Assembly (NCBI GenBank): GCA_965247175.1
Contig: OZ252006.1
Span: 3,224,001 to 3,288,000 of the forward strand
Direction of reading: 5' to 3'
Source: JANQMX01 sp965247175
GTDB taxonomy: Bacteria; Pseudomonadota; Alphaproteobacteria; Kiloniellales; DSM-21159
Length of the DNA: 64,000 nucleotides
Both the position numbers and the translations under genes were made by a program. Below the pieces are notes generated by a model, which was not told the origin of the DNA, ran no database searches, and saw only the letters and a list, made by a program, of their open reading frames with translations. This document shows, piece by piece, positions 24,855 through 32,859 of the stretch (within the stretch, counting starts at the first letter, position 1; each line of letters begins with the position of its first letter).

Positions 24855-25874
24855 TCAGCCGCGCAGGGCTCTCAGTGCATCCCGGATGGTGATGCGCCCG
24901 ACCGCGCCGACGGCCGGGTCCAGCACGGTCACGTCGTCCTGGTCGTCCATGAAGCGGTCGATGATCTCGCCCAGCTCGCTTTCGGGCGTCACCGTCTTCT
25001 CGGTAACGGTCCGGCCGTCCAGCGGCGTCATGATCGTCTCCGCCCGCACCAGGGCCACCCGCGAGATGCCTTTCACGAACTCGGCGACGTAGTCGTCCTT
25101 GGGGTTGGTGACGATCTCTTCCGGCGTGCCGATCTGCACGATCTCGCCGTCGTTCATGATGGCGATGTGATCACCCATGCGAATGGCCTCGTCGAGATCG
25201 TGGGTGATGAAGACCGTGGTCTTGCGGACCACCTTGGCCAGCTCCAGGAACTGGTCCTGCAACTGCCGCCGGATGAGCGGGTCGAGCGCCGAGAAGGGCT
25301 CGTCCATCAAGAGGATCTCGGGGTTGGCGGCCAGGGCGCGGGCCAGGCCGACGCGCTGCTGCATGCCGCCGGAGAGCTGATCTGGGTAGTGATCGATCCA
25401 GCCCGAGAGGCCCATGGAGTCCAGCGCCGTCTCGGCGGCACTGCGCCGCTCCGCCGGGCCGAGCCCGCGCACTTCGAGGCCGAAGGCGACGTTCTCGCCC
25501 AAGGTTCGATGCGGCCAAAGCGCCATGTGCTGGAAGACCATGCCGATGGTCTCGGCCCGCAGCCGGCGCAGCTCCTCCTCGCCCATGGTGTCGACCCGCC
25601 CGCCGGCCACGTGAATCTCGCCCGCCGTGGGCTCGATCAGCCGGTTGATGTGGCGCACCAGGGTGGACTTGCCGGAGCCCGACAAACCCATGATGCAGAA
25701 GATCTCACCCTCTTTGACCGAGAAGCTGGCGTCCCGCACGCCGAGGACGCAGCCGAAGCGGTCACGCACCTCCTCTTTGCTGAGGCCCTGGGCGACCACC
25801 GCCTGCAAGGCCTCCTGCGCGCGTTCGCCGTAGATCTTCCAGACGTTTCGGCACTCGATCTCAGCGGTGCTCAT
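24855..25874 (-). CDS. proV: ProV-type betaine/choline ABC transporter ATPase
   Basis: The 339-residue ATPase has Walker A GLSGSGKSTLVRHIN, Q-loop MVFQHMALWPHRT, signature LSGGMQQRVGLARALA and Walker B ILLMDEPFSALDP, then the H-loop VFITHDLDEA. About 60 C-terminal residues form only one CBS-like repeat (VTVLDPAVGAVGRITIRDAL), shorter than the tandem CBS osmosensor of OpuAA, so osmotic gating could differ. It sits in the proX-proV-proW-betC operon. Confidence 0.93.
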   Translation of the reverse strand: MSTAEIECRNVWKIYGERAQEALQAVVAQGLSKEEVRDRFGCVLGVRDASFSVKEGEIFCIMGLSGSGKSTLVRHINRLIEPTAGEIHVAGGRVDTMGEEELRRLRAETIGMVFQHMALWPHRTLGENVAFGLEVRGLGPAERRSAAETALDSMGLSGWIDHYPDQLSGGMQQRVGLARALAANPEILLMDEPFSALDPLIRRQLQDQFLELAKVVRKTTVFITHDLDEAIRMGDHIAIMNDGEIVQIGTPEEIVTNPKDDYVAEFVKGISRVALVRAETIMTPLDGRTVTEKTVTPESELGEIIDRFMDDQDDVTVLDPAVGAVGRITIRDALRALRG

Positions 25875-25956
25875 ATCCAGGCCCTCCGCTCCACAGGCGG
25901 CCGGAAGCAGGGCGCACCCGCGCCTCCGGCCTTGATCCTTGGGTAAAGGCGCGAGG

Positions 25957-26958
25957 TTATTCGGCTTGCGCCGCTTCGGCGACCCAGGCGTCGAACTGCG
26001 TCTGGTTCTCGGCCACCCAGTCCTCGGCCTGCTGGCGGAAGTCGGCCAGCGTGTTCTCGCCGTTCTTCAGCCGCACCTGGGCGGCGTTCACGGCGCTGAT
26101 CGGGATCTTGACCAGCGAGAGGAACTTGGCGGCCGCCGGGTTGTCTTCCAGGAAGTCGTTGTTGGCGACCACGAAGACGTCGTTGACGGCGAAGCCCGGG
26201 TTGGAGCCGTCGGGCTGGCTGGTGTCGGCGTCGGAGTCGTTGGGCAGCGACGAGAAGGGCACGTTCATCGGCGAGACGTCGGTGCCCGGCACCAGCACGT
26301 CGCTGATCCAGTTCGGCGTCCAGGTGTAGTAGATGATCGGCGTGCCTTCGTTATAGCGCGTGATGGTGTCGGCCATGATCGCGAAGTAGCTGCCCTGATC
26401 GTGCTCCACCGTGTCGCGCAGGCCGTAGCTGTCCAGGTGATGCTCGATGACCAGCTCGCAGCCCCAGCCCGGGTTGCAGCCCGAGAGGTTGGCCTTGCCG
26501 TCGCCGTCGCTGTCGAACAGCTTGGCGATCTCCGGGTCCTTGAGCTGCTCCATGTTGGTGATGCCGTGGGCATCGGCCGTCTTCTTGTCGATGTAGTAGC
26601 CCTGGCCGGCGCCGCTGATGGCCGGGTTGAGCCGGGTCATGACGGACTCGCCACCGGACTTGTCGAAGAAGGCGTTGTGCAGCGGCTTCCAGTGGTTGAC
26701 CGTGTAGTCCGCGTCCCCCGAGCTGACCGCCAGGTGCAGCGCCGGGAAGTCCGCTTCCTTCGTCTCGTTGACCGTGTAGCCGAGCTTCTCGAGACCGAGC
26801 TGCACCACCATGTGCTGGAACCAGGCGTTGGCCGGCGAGCCCTTGATGGGATTGATCTCGACACCCTTGCCGGGGCCATCCGCGGCCAGTGCCGGAGCGA
26901 CGGCGAGCCCGCCGAGACCTGCTGCGACAAACGCGATACAGCCGAGTTTCCGGATCAT
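25957..26958 (-). CDS. proX: ProX-type periplasmic betaine/choline-binding protein
   Basis: The 333-residue protein has a Sec signal peptide (AFVAAGLGGLAVAPALAADG) and a ProX-like core starting GKGVEINPIKGSPANAWFQ. Family positions in TVNHWKPLHNAF and YYIDKKTADAHG are conserved, with tryptophans WKP and WTPNW that probably form the aromatic cage for a quaternary amine. It is the first gene of the operon and is divergent from the LysR regulator. Its context with betC indicates choline-O-sulfate or choline as ligand. Confidence 0.9.
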   Translation of the reverse strand: MIRKLGCIAFVAAGLGGLAVAPALAADGPGKGVEINPIKGSPANAWFQHMVVQLGLEKLGYTVNETKEADFPALHLAVSSGDADYTVNHWKPLHNAFFDKSGGESVMTRLNPAISGAGQGYYIDKKTADAHGITNMEQLKDPEIAKLFDSDGDGKANLSGCNPGWGCELVIEHHLDSYGLRDTVEHDQGSYFAIMADTITRYNEGTPIIYYTWTPNWISDVLVPGTDVSPMNVPFSSLPNDSDADTSQPDGSNPGFAVNDVFVVANNDFLEDNPAAAKFLSLVKIPISAVNAAQVRLKNGENTLADFRQQAEDWVAENQTQFDAWVAEAAQAE

Positions 26959-27060
26959 CTCAATCCTCCCTTTGCCATGAGTTCTGCGATGAGCTTTGCG
27001 CGCTTCTTGCTGCCTAGCCTAGCGGCCCGCAATCGGCTGTGAAGTTGCAAATCCGCTATC

Positions 27061-27080
27061 ATAGTGTTAATTTTTACTAT
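27061..27080. promoter_or_regulatory. Candidate LysR operator in the proX/lysR divergent gap
   Basis: ATAGT at 27061 and ACTAT ending at 27080 form a dyad with a 10-bp A/T-rich centre, abutting the LysR start codon at 27081. The 122-bp gap between the divergent proX and lysR is the expected place for a shared operator of the choline-O-sulfate regulon. Confidence 0.45.
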
Positions 27081-27995
27081 ATGGAAAAACTCCGCAGAGA
27101 CGTTGCTCTTCTGCGCCGACTCGTCACTTTCGAGACGGTTTCCCGTTCTGAAAATTTTACGCGTGCTGCCGAGCGACTGGGCATGACCCGGGTTGCCGTC
27201 AGCCGGCAGATCGCCGAACTGGAAGAGGCGCTCGACGCCCGCCTGTTCAAGCGCAACCACCGCAACGTCGCCCTGACCGAAGCCGGCAAGAGCCTGGCCG
27301 CCGGCGTCAATCCTGCGCTCGACGCCATCGTCGAGACGCTGCAGCAGATCCGCGAGGACCGCGGCGACAGCCGCCTGTCGATCACCACGACGGCCGCCTT
27401 CGCCACCTATTGGCTGATGCCGCGCCTGATCGATTTCGGCGCCCGCTATCCCGACGTCGAGGTGAACTTCGTGGTCTCGGACCGCTACCTCGATCTGGAG
27501 GCGGAAGGCATCGACGTGGCCATCCGCTATTGCCCCGAGCGGCCGAAGACCGGCAACCCGGCGCCGCTGCTACGCGAGGAGATCTTTCCGGTCTATAGCC
27601 CGAAGTATCGCTGCACCACGGCACTATCGGCACCGCAGGACCTGCAGTCGGAGCGCTTGCTGCACCTGGCCGGCGTCTACCGGGCCGAGGCACGCTGGCC
27701 GCATTGGTTCAAGACGCATGGTCTGGAAGCGCCGGAAGAGAAGACCGGCGCCGTCTTCAACACCTACATCAACATGCTGCAGGCGGCGATCGAGGGACAG
27801 GGCATCGCGCTCGCCGGCTTCCCGCTGGTCGACCGCTTCCTGGAAGACGGCAGCCTGCGCGCCATGAAGGGAATCGCGCCGCTGACCCGCGACTACTTCT
27901 ATCTTATCGAGCGGCCGACGGCGAAAAGCGACGTCGCGCGCTTCTCCCAGTGGATTACTGCGCAGGCCGAGGCGCAAAAGCGCGCTCGCGGCTGA
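27081..27995 (+). CDS. LysR-family regulator of choline-O-sulfate utilisation
   Basis: The 304-residue protein has the HTH LVTFETVSRSENFTRAAERL and RVAVSRQIAELEEAL, then a GcvA-like effector domain with ITTTAAFATYWLMPRLIDF and DVAIRYCPERP. This resembles the LysR family recognised as the putative choline-sulfate-utilisation factor. It is divergent from proX-proV-proW-betC. The ATG at 27081 was chosen over 27039 because the operator-like dyad occupies the extension. Its 3' end overlaps the convergent small membrane gene. Confidence 0.9.
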   Translation: MEKLRRDVALLRRLVTFETVSRSENFTRAAERLGMTRVAVSRQIAELEEALDARLFKRNHRNVALTEAGKSLAAGVNPALDAIVETLQQIREDRGDSRLSITTTAAFATYWLMPRLIDFGARYPDVEVNFVVSDRYLDLEAEGIDVAIRYCPERPKTGNPAPLLREEIFPVYSPKYRCTTALSAPQDLQSERLLHLAGVYRAEARWPHWFKTHGLEAPEEKTGAVFNTYINMLQAAIEGQGIALAGFPLVDRFLEDGSLRAMKGIAPLTRDYFYLIERPTAKSDVARFSQWITAQAEAQKRARG

Positions 27996-28266
27996 AGCTC
28001 TCAACCGAGACTCGCCGCCGTTTCTTGATCAGCACGCGGTCGACCCAGAGGAAGCCGAGGAGGAGCGTCGCGATCACGGCGATCAGCAGTGCTGTGGCCC
28101 AACCGCCACCGCCGACGGTGCACTGCAGGCAGACCTGCAGCGGAACGAGCACCAGCCAAAGCGCCGCTCCGAACAGCAGCCACTTGAGGCCCGACAGGGC
28201 GTAGAACGCCCAGATATCCGGCCTGCCGAGGCCGAGCCTGGCCCCATTGCCCATCACGCGTTCCAT
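27955..28266 (-). CDS. Small two-helix membrane protein
   Basis: The 103-residue protein has two convincing hydrophobic helices (about 24-50, ALSGLKWLLFGAALWLVLVP, and 57-77, ATALLIAVIATLLLGFLWVD) and a basic C-terminal tail. The tail overlaps the convergent LysR gene by 41 bp. No family was recognised. It precedes palindrome copy 3 on its 5' side. Hydropathy argues for a real gene, and the overlap argues for some caution. Confidence 0.55.
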   Translation of the reverse strand: MERVMGNGARLGLGRPDIWAFYALSGLKWLLFGAALWLVLVPLQVCLQCTVGGGGWATALLIAVIATLLLGFLWVDRVLIKKRRRVSVESFSRERAFAPRPAQ

Positions 28267-28424
28267 CGCTGCCTCCCCAAAAGTGTTGAGGCGCGATTAA
28301 GACCCGGCGCGTGTTAAGGCGCCGTTGAAGGTTGTCGTTACCGGGGCGTTCACCGTTCTTCGGCGCTGGTCGGGGAGTCTCTCTAGGGCGCGCCGGCGCC
28401 AGGCGAGACCAGCTTCTCTCCGCG

Positions 28425-28600
28425 GAGGCGCGCCATGCGGCACCAGCCCACACCCCCGCCCGACCAACCCACTAGGGTACCATGCCATGGGTTGGTCGGG
28501 CGGGGGTGTGGGCTGGTGCCGTGCAGCGCCGAAGGCGCACAAGATAGAGTCCGGGTGGGGGACCGGGACGGAACAGTGCAGCGCCGATAGGCGCTAAAAA
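28425..28600. repeat. Dispersed long palindrome, copy 3 (longest perfect stem)
   Basis: A 33-nt arm at 28439-28471 is the exact reverse complement of 28488-28520, around the common 16-nt loop with tagggtaccatgcca. GC-rich outer flanks follow (gtgcagcgccgaaggcgc), then a second partial flank (acagtgcagcgccgataggcgc to about 28597). It fills the gap 28267-28602 ahead of the stop of the phosphodiester glycosidase gene. No coding frame is supported here. Confidence 0.85.
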
Positions 28601-28602
28601 CT

Positions 28603-29493
28603 CTACCCCCCGCGCTTGGGGAGGACGGCGATGGCGGAGGCGACCGGGGCGTCGACCTCGCCGGCCGACTGCAGCGTGCCGCCGGTGGTGTAGAGCAGGC
28701 CGGACTCCACGTCGCCGGAGAGGTTGAGCGCTGCCTGACAGCCGTAGCCGCCCGCTTCTTCCGGCGCGCGCAGAATGTCAGCCAGATGGAACAGCGACAC
28801 CCGGCTCGTCTGCACGAAGAGCACGCGTCCGGCGCCATCGACGCAGACCACCGAGCGCTCGAAGGCCCGCGCCGGCCGAGAGATGCCGTTCTCGCCGTCG
28901 TACTCGACGATCTTGGGCCCGCTTTGCAGCGCCTGGCGGCAGAGGCCGGGGCGGTAGTCCCCCTTGTTGACGATGCGCGCCTTGCCCGGCGGGCCGGCTG
29001 CCGTCTCGGTCGACCCGCTCGCGGCCGATGCGGTCCGCCGTTCCGTCTCTGGCATGCAGAACACCCCGCTCTGGGTGCGCGAGGCGCTGTTGAGCCGCGA
29101 TTTCTGCCGGCCGTCCTGCACCACCAGCCCGGCCGGCACCGGATAGTAGGTCGACTGGCCGAAGCCGCCGTTGATCAAGGCCAGCGCGTTGGTCGCGCGG
29201 GCCAGGTCACGCAGGCTGTAGCTCGGATACTTCACGCCCCGTGTGCTGACTGTGGAGTAGGTGTCGATCACTGCGATCTCGACCTCGGCCGGGTCGGCGC
29301 GCAGCACCTGGAGGGTGATGGGATTGCGGAGGCCGGCGACCTGAAACCGCTGGCGGCGCAGCTCCAAGCCCGGCTCGAGCGGTTGCCAGGCCGCCTCGTC
29401 GCTGGCGACGGCCGGCACCTGCGGCAGTGCCGTCAGAAGTGCGGCGAAGAGGGGCGCCAGAAGAAAGGACCGTCGCATCGTTTGTGCGCTCAT
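28603..29493 (-). CDS. Phosphodiester glycosidase (NAGPA/DUF2233) family exported protein
   Basis: The 296-residue protein starts MSAQTMRRSFLLAPLFAALL, a signal peptide cleaved near AVASDE. The body has the DUF2233 pattern: ALINGGFG near residue 95, a GLVVQDG strand pair, FVQTSRVSLFHLADIL, and a C-terminal NLSGDVESGLLY. Relatives are exported or periplasmic and include the enzyme that uncovers mannose-6-phosphate. Its ATG overlaps the stop of the upstream gene by 4 bp. The later ATG at MRRSF is also possible. Confidence 0.82.
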   Translation of the reverse strand: MSAQTMRRSFLLAPLFAALLTALPQVPAVASDEAAWQPLEPGLELRRQRFQVAGLRNPITLQVLRADPAEVEIAVIDTYSTVSTRGVKYPSYSLRDLARATNALALINGGFGQSTYYPVPAGLVVQDGRQKSRLNSASRTQSGVFCMPETERRTASAASGSTETAAGPPGKARIVNKGDYRPGLCRQALQSGPKIVEYDGENGISRPARAFERSVVCVDGAGRVLFVQTSRVSLFHLADILRAPEEAGGYGCQAALNLSGDVESGLLYTTGGTLQSAGEVDAPVASAIAVLPKRGG

Positions 29494-30173
29494 GCGTTGG
29501 CGTTCTTGACCAGCACGACGCATTGAATGACCGCCCGGTCGCCCTCTGCGAAGTCGACCGGCTGGAAGCGCAGGATGTGCAGGTTGGCGCCCGGCTCTGC
29601 ATCGAAGCGCAGGTGCTCGGTGATGGTGCCCTGGACCAGGGTGAAGGGGAAGGGGCGCGGCTCGCCGAAGGCACGTCCGCCGAGGGTCACCCGGAACTTG
29701 GCTTCAGAGCCGACGGTGGCGGAGGCCAGGATGGTCACCTCGACCTGCTGCTCGGGCCGGGCGTAGAAGATCAGGAAGTTGTCCTCGGCCGGCGCGCGCT
29801 CGGAAAAGACGATGGTCTTGGTGTAACCGGAGTCGACATGGGCGCCGATGCTGCGGCCGATCTGCTCGGCGATGGCGCGCTTATGCTCCTCGGTGATCAA
29901 AGCATCGTTGAACTGCGGATCGGACAGCAGCTCCGCCTTGACCTGCCCTGCGATGTAGCTGGTGGGATAGATCTCTTCGATCAGCGGGCGAAGAAGGTTG
30001 TCCTTCCAGGTGAGCCCGGCAGCGATGAAGAGCGCGAAGCCACCGATGAAGGCGCCGACCAGCAGCTTCATGCCTTTCAGGCGTCGCTGCAGCTCCGCAT
30101 CGAAGATCTCGCTGACCTTGGCTTTGAAGAGCAGTTCGTCACCGGCGCCGCCGCCGCCGTTCTGATCAGGCAT
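29490..30173 (-). CDS. Membrane-anchored protein of unknown function
   Basis: The 227-residue protein has a cytosolic N-terminus with a lysine/arginine-rich helix, one clear transmembrane helix (MKLLVGAFIGGFALFIAAGL, about residues 34-53), and an extracytoplasmic beta-rich domain of about 170 residues. That topology suggests an envelope partner for the overlapping phosphodiester glycosidase gene. The ATG at 30173 (MPDQNGG) has AAGGA 8 nt upstream and is preferred over the longer frame. No family was recognised. Confidence 0.7.
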   Translation of the reverse strand: MPDQNGGGGAGDELLFKAKVSEIFDAELQRRLKGMKLLVGAFIGGFALFIAAGLTWKDNLLRPLIEEIYPTSYIAGQVKAELLSDPQFNDALITEEHKRAIAEQIGRSIGAHVDSGYTKTIVFSERAPAEDNFLIFYARPEQQVEVTILASATVGSEAKFRVTLGGRAFGEPRPFPFTLVQGTITEHLRFDAEPGANLHILRFQPVDFAEGDRAVIQCVVLVKNANA

Positions 30174-30348
30174 GGTCCCATCCTTCGTCTGCCGCGGCCG
30201 CATGACCCCGGTCTGTCGCCCTGCCCACGTATCTGCCTTCTTACGCTCGCTTGGTCCCTTGTCGTTGCAACCCGTCACCCCCAACGCAAAAGCCTGCGCC
30301 TTACCGGCGCGCACCGCAAGCTTTGATCATGCGCCGGGTTGGAGCGCT

Positions 30349-30459
30349 ATGAACGACTTCACAGGGCAGCCCACCGGGATTTTCCTTTGGCGTGGAGGGC
30401 GCCCGATGCTACCGCCTGAAGCGGGCGCCGGGCTGCGCTCCTCACTCGGAAAACAATGA
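30349..30459 (+). CDS. Possible 36-codon leader peptide upstream of CMD gene
   Basis: A short frame MNDFTGQPTGIFLWRGG... begins 4 nt after GGAG and ends 15 bp before the carboxymuconolactone-decarboxylase-family gene. The rest of the gap 30174-30474 shows nothing else I can support. The frame has no recognised homologue and may be chance. Confidence 0.28.
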   Translation: MNDFTGQPTGIFLWRGGRPMLPPEAGAGLRSSLGKQ

Positions 30460-30474
30460 TCGAAGGACAAAAGC

Positions 30475-30867
30475 ATGAGCCAGGACCAGCCGAGCGCGCG
30501 CCTCGAAAAAGCGCTGGAGATTCTGGCCCAGCTCAACCCGGCGGCGCCGGAACAGATACGAGACAGCCTGGACGCCTTGGAACCGGGCCTGACCGAGACG
30601 GTCTTCGGCTTCGCCTTCGCCGATGTGCTGGCGCGCCCGGGCCTCGACCTGAAAACCCGAGAGATGCTGACCGTCGCCATGCTGGCGGCCATGGCAACCG
30701 CGCCCGGCCCGCTGGAGTTTCACATCAAGGCCGCGCTGCGCAACGGCGTCACCAAGCAGGAGATCGTCGAGATCCTGCTGCAGGTCGCCGTCTATGCCGG
30801 CGTGCCGGCCTTCATGACCGCGGTCACCGCCGCCAAAAAGGCCTTCGAGGCGGTGGAGGAGGCGTAG
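30475..30867 (+). CDS. Carboxymuconolactone decarboxylase family protein (AhpD-like fold)
   Basis: The 130-residue protein has the CMD signature LDLKTREMLTVAMLAAMATAPGPLEFHIKAALRNGVTKQEIVEILLQ. The conserved histidine lies in EFHIKAAL, and the CxxC pair of AhpD-type redox members is absent. It is therefore more like 4-carboxymuconolactone decarboxylases than alkylhydroperoxidases. It is a cytosolic, probably hexameric helical protein. It stands alone, and no aromatic-ring pathway genes are nearby. Confidence 0.9.
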   Translation: MSQDQPSARLEKALEILAQLNPAAPEQIRDSLDALEPGLTETVFGFAFADVLARPGLDLKTREMLTVAMLAAMATAPGPLEFHIKAALRNGVTKQEIVEILLQVAVYAGVPAFMTAVTAAKKAFEAVEEA

Positions 30868-30919
30868 ACCTTCTCTCTAAGCGTCATCCTCGGGCGCTCC
30901 TTGAGCTGCTTGCCTCAAA

Positions 30920-31112
30920 CTCCTCTTGTCATCCCGGCCAAGGGCGAAGCCTGCGTGTCCGGGCTCGCGCAGCGAGTTGCCGAAGGTACGGACAGACTGG
31001 GCATGGGACAGCGAACCAGAATGCGGGCAGCTACAACGTCAGGGCTCAACGACCCCGATCCCGCGACGACGGACAAATGGATCCCGGCTCAAGGCCGGGA
31101 TGACATTCGGTA
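30920..31112. repeat. REP-like cluster between CMD gene and His-rich gene
   Basis: A unit tcatcccggccaagggcgaa (from about 30928) and an inverted unit tggatcccggctcaaggccg with gggatgaca (to about 31107) stand head-to-head. The 90 bp between them carry only weak internal repeats. The gap lies at the 3' ends of two convergent genes. No open frame is supported. Confidence 0.65.
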
Positions 31113-31164
31113 GGTGCGCAGCAGAGGCATGAGCCGTGACGTCATGCCCCTCTCGTCGGGCCGC

Positions 31165-31521
31165 CTAAGCCTTCGGATTCTCGATCGTCTCGACCGGGCC
31201 GTGGTCGTCGCAGTGATCGCCGTGGGGACGGTGGAGCCGGCCGTCGACGATGTAGTCGACATGGTCGCCGTGCGGCACCGCCTCGTGTCCGCAGCCGGGG
31301 CCGTGGACGTGACCGTCTTCATGCGTGACCGGCTGGCAGCGGTCAGGGTTCTGCTCGGTCACCTCTAGGCGATGCTCATCGTAGTGATCGCCGTGTTTGT
31401 GGTGCATGTGGCCATCGTGCAGGTAGTCGACATGGTCGCCATGCTTGATCTTGGTGTGACCGCAGTTGTCACCATGCTCGTGATCGTGATTCTCGTGCGT
31501 TTCGCACTTCTCGTCGGCCAT
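31165..31521 (-). CDS. Histidine-rich two-repeat putative metal-binding protein
   Basis: The 118-residue protein has roughly a quarter histidine and two tandem repeats of the form CGHxxxxHGDHVDY...DGxxHxxHGDHxDxH (about residues 20-51 and 75-107). It has a GGAGG 9 nt ahead of its ATG. There is no signal peptide, so it should be cytosolic and could act as a zinc, nickel or copper buffer or chaperone. I recognise no named family. It is transcribed alone and is divergent from a small secreted protein. Confidence 0.78.
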   Translation of the reverse strand: MADEKCETHENHDHEHGDNCGHTKIKHGDHVDYLHDGHMHHKHGDHYDEHRLEVTEQNPDRCQPVTHEDGHVHGPGCGHEAVPHGDHVDYIVDGRLHRPHGDHCDDHGPVETIENPKA

Positions 31522-31777
31522 GCTCCGAACCTCCTGTTTCGCCACCGTTCCATCAGCGTTGAGGGCGCGATCCCGCTTCCGTCCCGGAAAGGAACGCGCA
31601 CGTGGCTGGAGATTAGCAGATCGGGGAACGGCCGTGTGTGAAGAGTCGGCGACGCGACAAAGGACAGCAGCCCCCCGGTCACCATCCAACGTTGCTTTTG
31701 GGATTATGGAAAGACGGCAGATCTGCTAAAATCGATGACCATCGCAGAGCTGTGCACCATACGGGAAGGGGGCCGTT

Positions 31778-32038
31778 ATGAGATCTAGTCTGCTTGCGAT
31801 TCCGCTTGTTGCCGTGATCGGCCTTAGCGTTGCCGCAGACGCGGCAAAGGCGGATTGCTCCGCCGATATTCAAGCCGCCGAGATGCGCATCGCCGCGCTC
31901 ACCGGTAAGGAGAAGCAGCGAAGCGGCGCCGCGAAAGCGGCGCAGGACCTCGTGAACAAGGCGAAGGACGCCAGGTCCGAAGGTAAGACCAAGCGATGCG
32001 AGAAGCTGGCCCAAAAGGCGCGTGCGAAACTGGAGTGA
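31778..32038 (+). CDS. Small secreted lysine/alanine-rich protein
   Basis: The 86-residue precursor has a signal peptide (LLAIPLVAVIGLSVAADAAKA, cleavage likely near ADA-AKA or AKA-DC) and a mature domain of about 60 residues. The mature part is helical, with two cysteines (ADCSADI and RCEKLAQ) and many lysines. A GGGGG lies near the ATG. It may be a periplasmic coiled-coil-like protein. No family was recognised. A C/G-rich 130-bp stretch separates it from the convergent PEP-CTERM gene. Confidence 0.7.
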   Translation: MRSSLLAIPLVAVIGLSVAADAAKADCSADIQAAEMRIAALTGKEKQRSGAAKAAQDLVNKAKDARSEGKTKRCEKLAQKARAKLE

Positions 32039-32168
32039 AAGTACCAGCGACCTCGTTATCGCAGTGGCCGTGACGCAGTAAGACGGCCCGGCACGCCGGG
32101 CCGCCACACAGGTTAGAGCCTGCTCACCACGCCGCCGTTTGGACGGGCCAGAGCCAGCGGGCCGCGGC

Positions 32169-32822
32169 CTAGCCGCGACGCCGCCGCGCCGCGAGGCCGA
32201 GCCCGGCGAGGCCGAGACCGAAGAGCGCCAGGGTTCCAGGCTCAGGAAGATTGGACTGCTCTGGAATCAGCGAGGTGTCGAGCCGCTGCGCGAAGCGGTA
32301 GCCCGAAAGACCCGTGTCGGCCGGCGCGAGGTTCTGCGAGAGGCTGTTGCCGTCGCTGAAGGAGACCGTCAGCAGCGCGTTGGGGAACAGGATCGTCCGG
32401 TAATCCTGAACCACATTGCCCACGTCCGGGTCGACGTCGGCCTCGAACTGGAAGGCATCGCCCGGATCGAAGCCGCCGAAGATGTAGTCGATCGCGTTGC
32501 TGCCGACCTGATCATTGGCGTAGTCGGGGTTGGTCAGGCTGAAGCTCAGAACCGTGCCCGTGTCGGTGAACGCGCTCTCAGAGCGGAAGAAGTCGTAGTT
32601 GAAGCTGTTGTCGCCGATGGTCAGGTTGAAGCCGGTGATGCTCGCCGTGTCCGAGGTGTTGGTCAGGCGGAAGTCCGGCACGTTGTTGACCCGGTTGGCG
32701 GAATTGAACACCGGATTGTTGATGTCCAGCGTGTAGCCGATGACTGAGGCGTCGGCCGACTGGCTCCAGCCGAAGACGCTCACGCCAGCGGCCACTACGG
32801 CCGCAAAAAGCCCTGCCTTCAT
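32169..32822 (-). CDS. PEP-CTERM sorting-domain protein
   Basis: The 217-residue protein has a signal peptide (VVAAGVSVFGWSQSADASVIG), a beta-rich body, and ends LPEPGTLALFGLGLAGLGLA followed by ARRRRG. This is a canonical PEP motif, hydrophobic helix and arginine cluster. Exosortase EpsH-type proteins cut at PEP and release such proteins to the envelope or biofilm matrix. The gene has an AAGGGGG Shine-Dalgarno and an unusually long structured leader (see 32860-32973). It differs from the VPLPA-type gene at 21.6 kb, so it may use a different exosortase. Confidence 0.93.
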   Translation of the reverse strand: MKAGLFAAVVAAGVSVFGWSQSADASVIGYTLDINNPVFNSANRVNNVPDFRLTNTSDTASITGFNLTIGDNSFNYDFFRSESAFTDTGTVLSFSLTNPDYANDQVGSNAIDYIFGGFDPGDAFQFEADVDPDVGNVVQDYRTILFPNALLTVSFSDGNSLSQNLAPADTGLSGYRFAQRLDTSLIPEQSNLPEPGTLALFGLGLAGLGLAARRRRG

Positions 32823-32859
32823 CGTTACTACCCCCTTGCAAAACAGTTCCCGAAGCGCG

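Noticed and set aside
22643..24892. 749-codon plus-strand frame opposite betC and proW
   Set aside because: It runs antisense across two real genes and lacks any domain. Its composition is that of a shadow frame.
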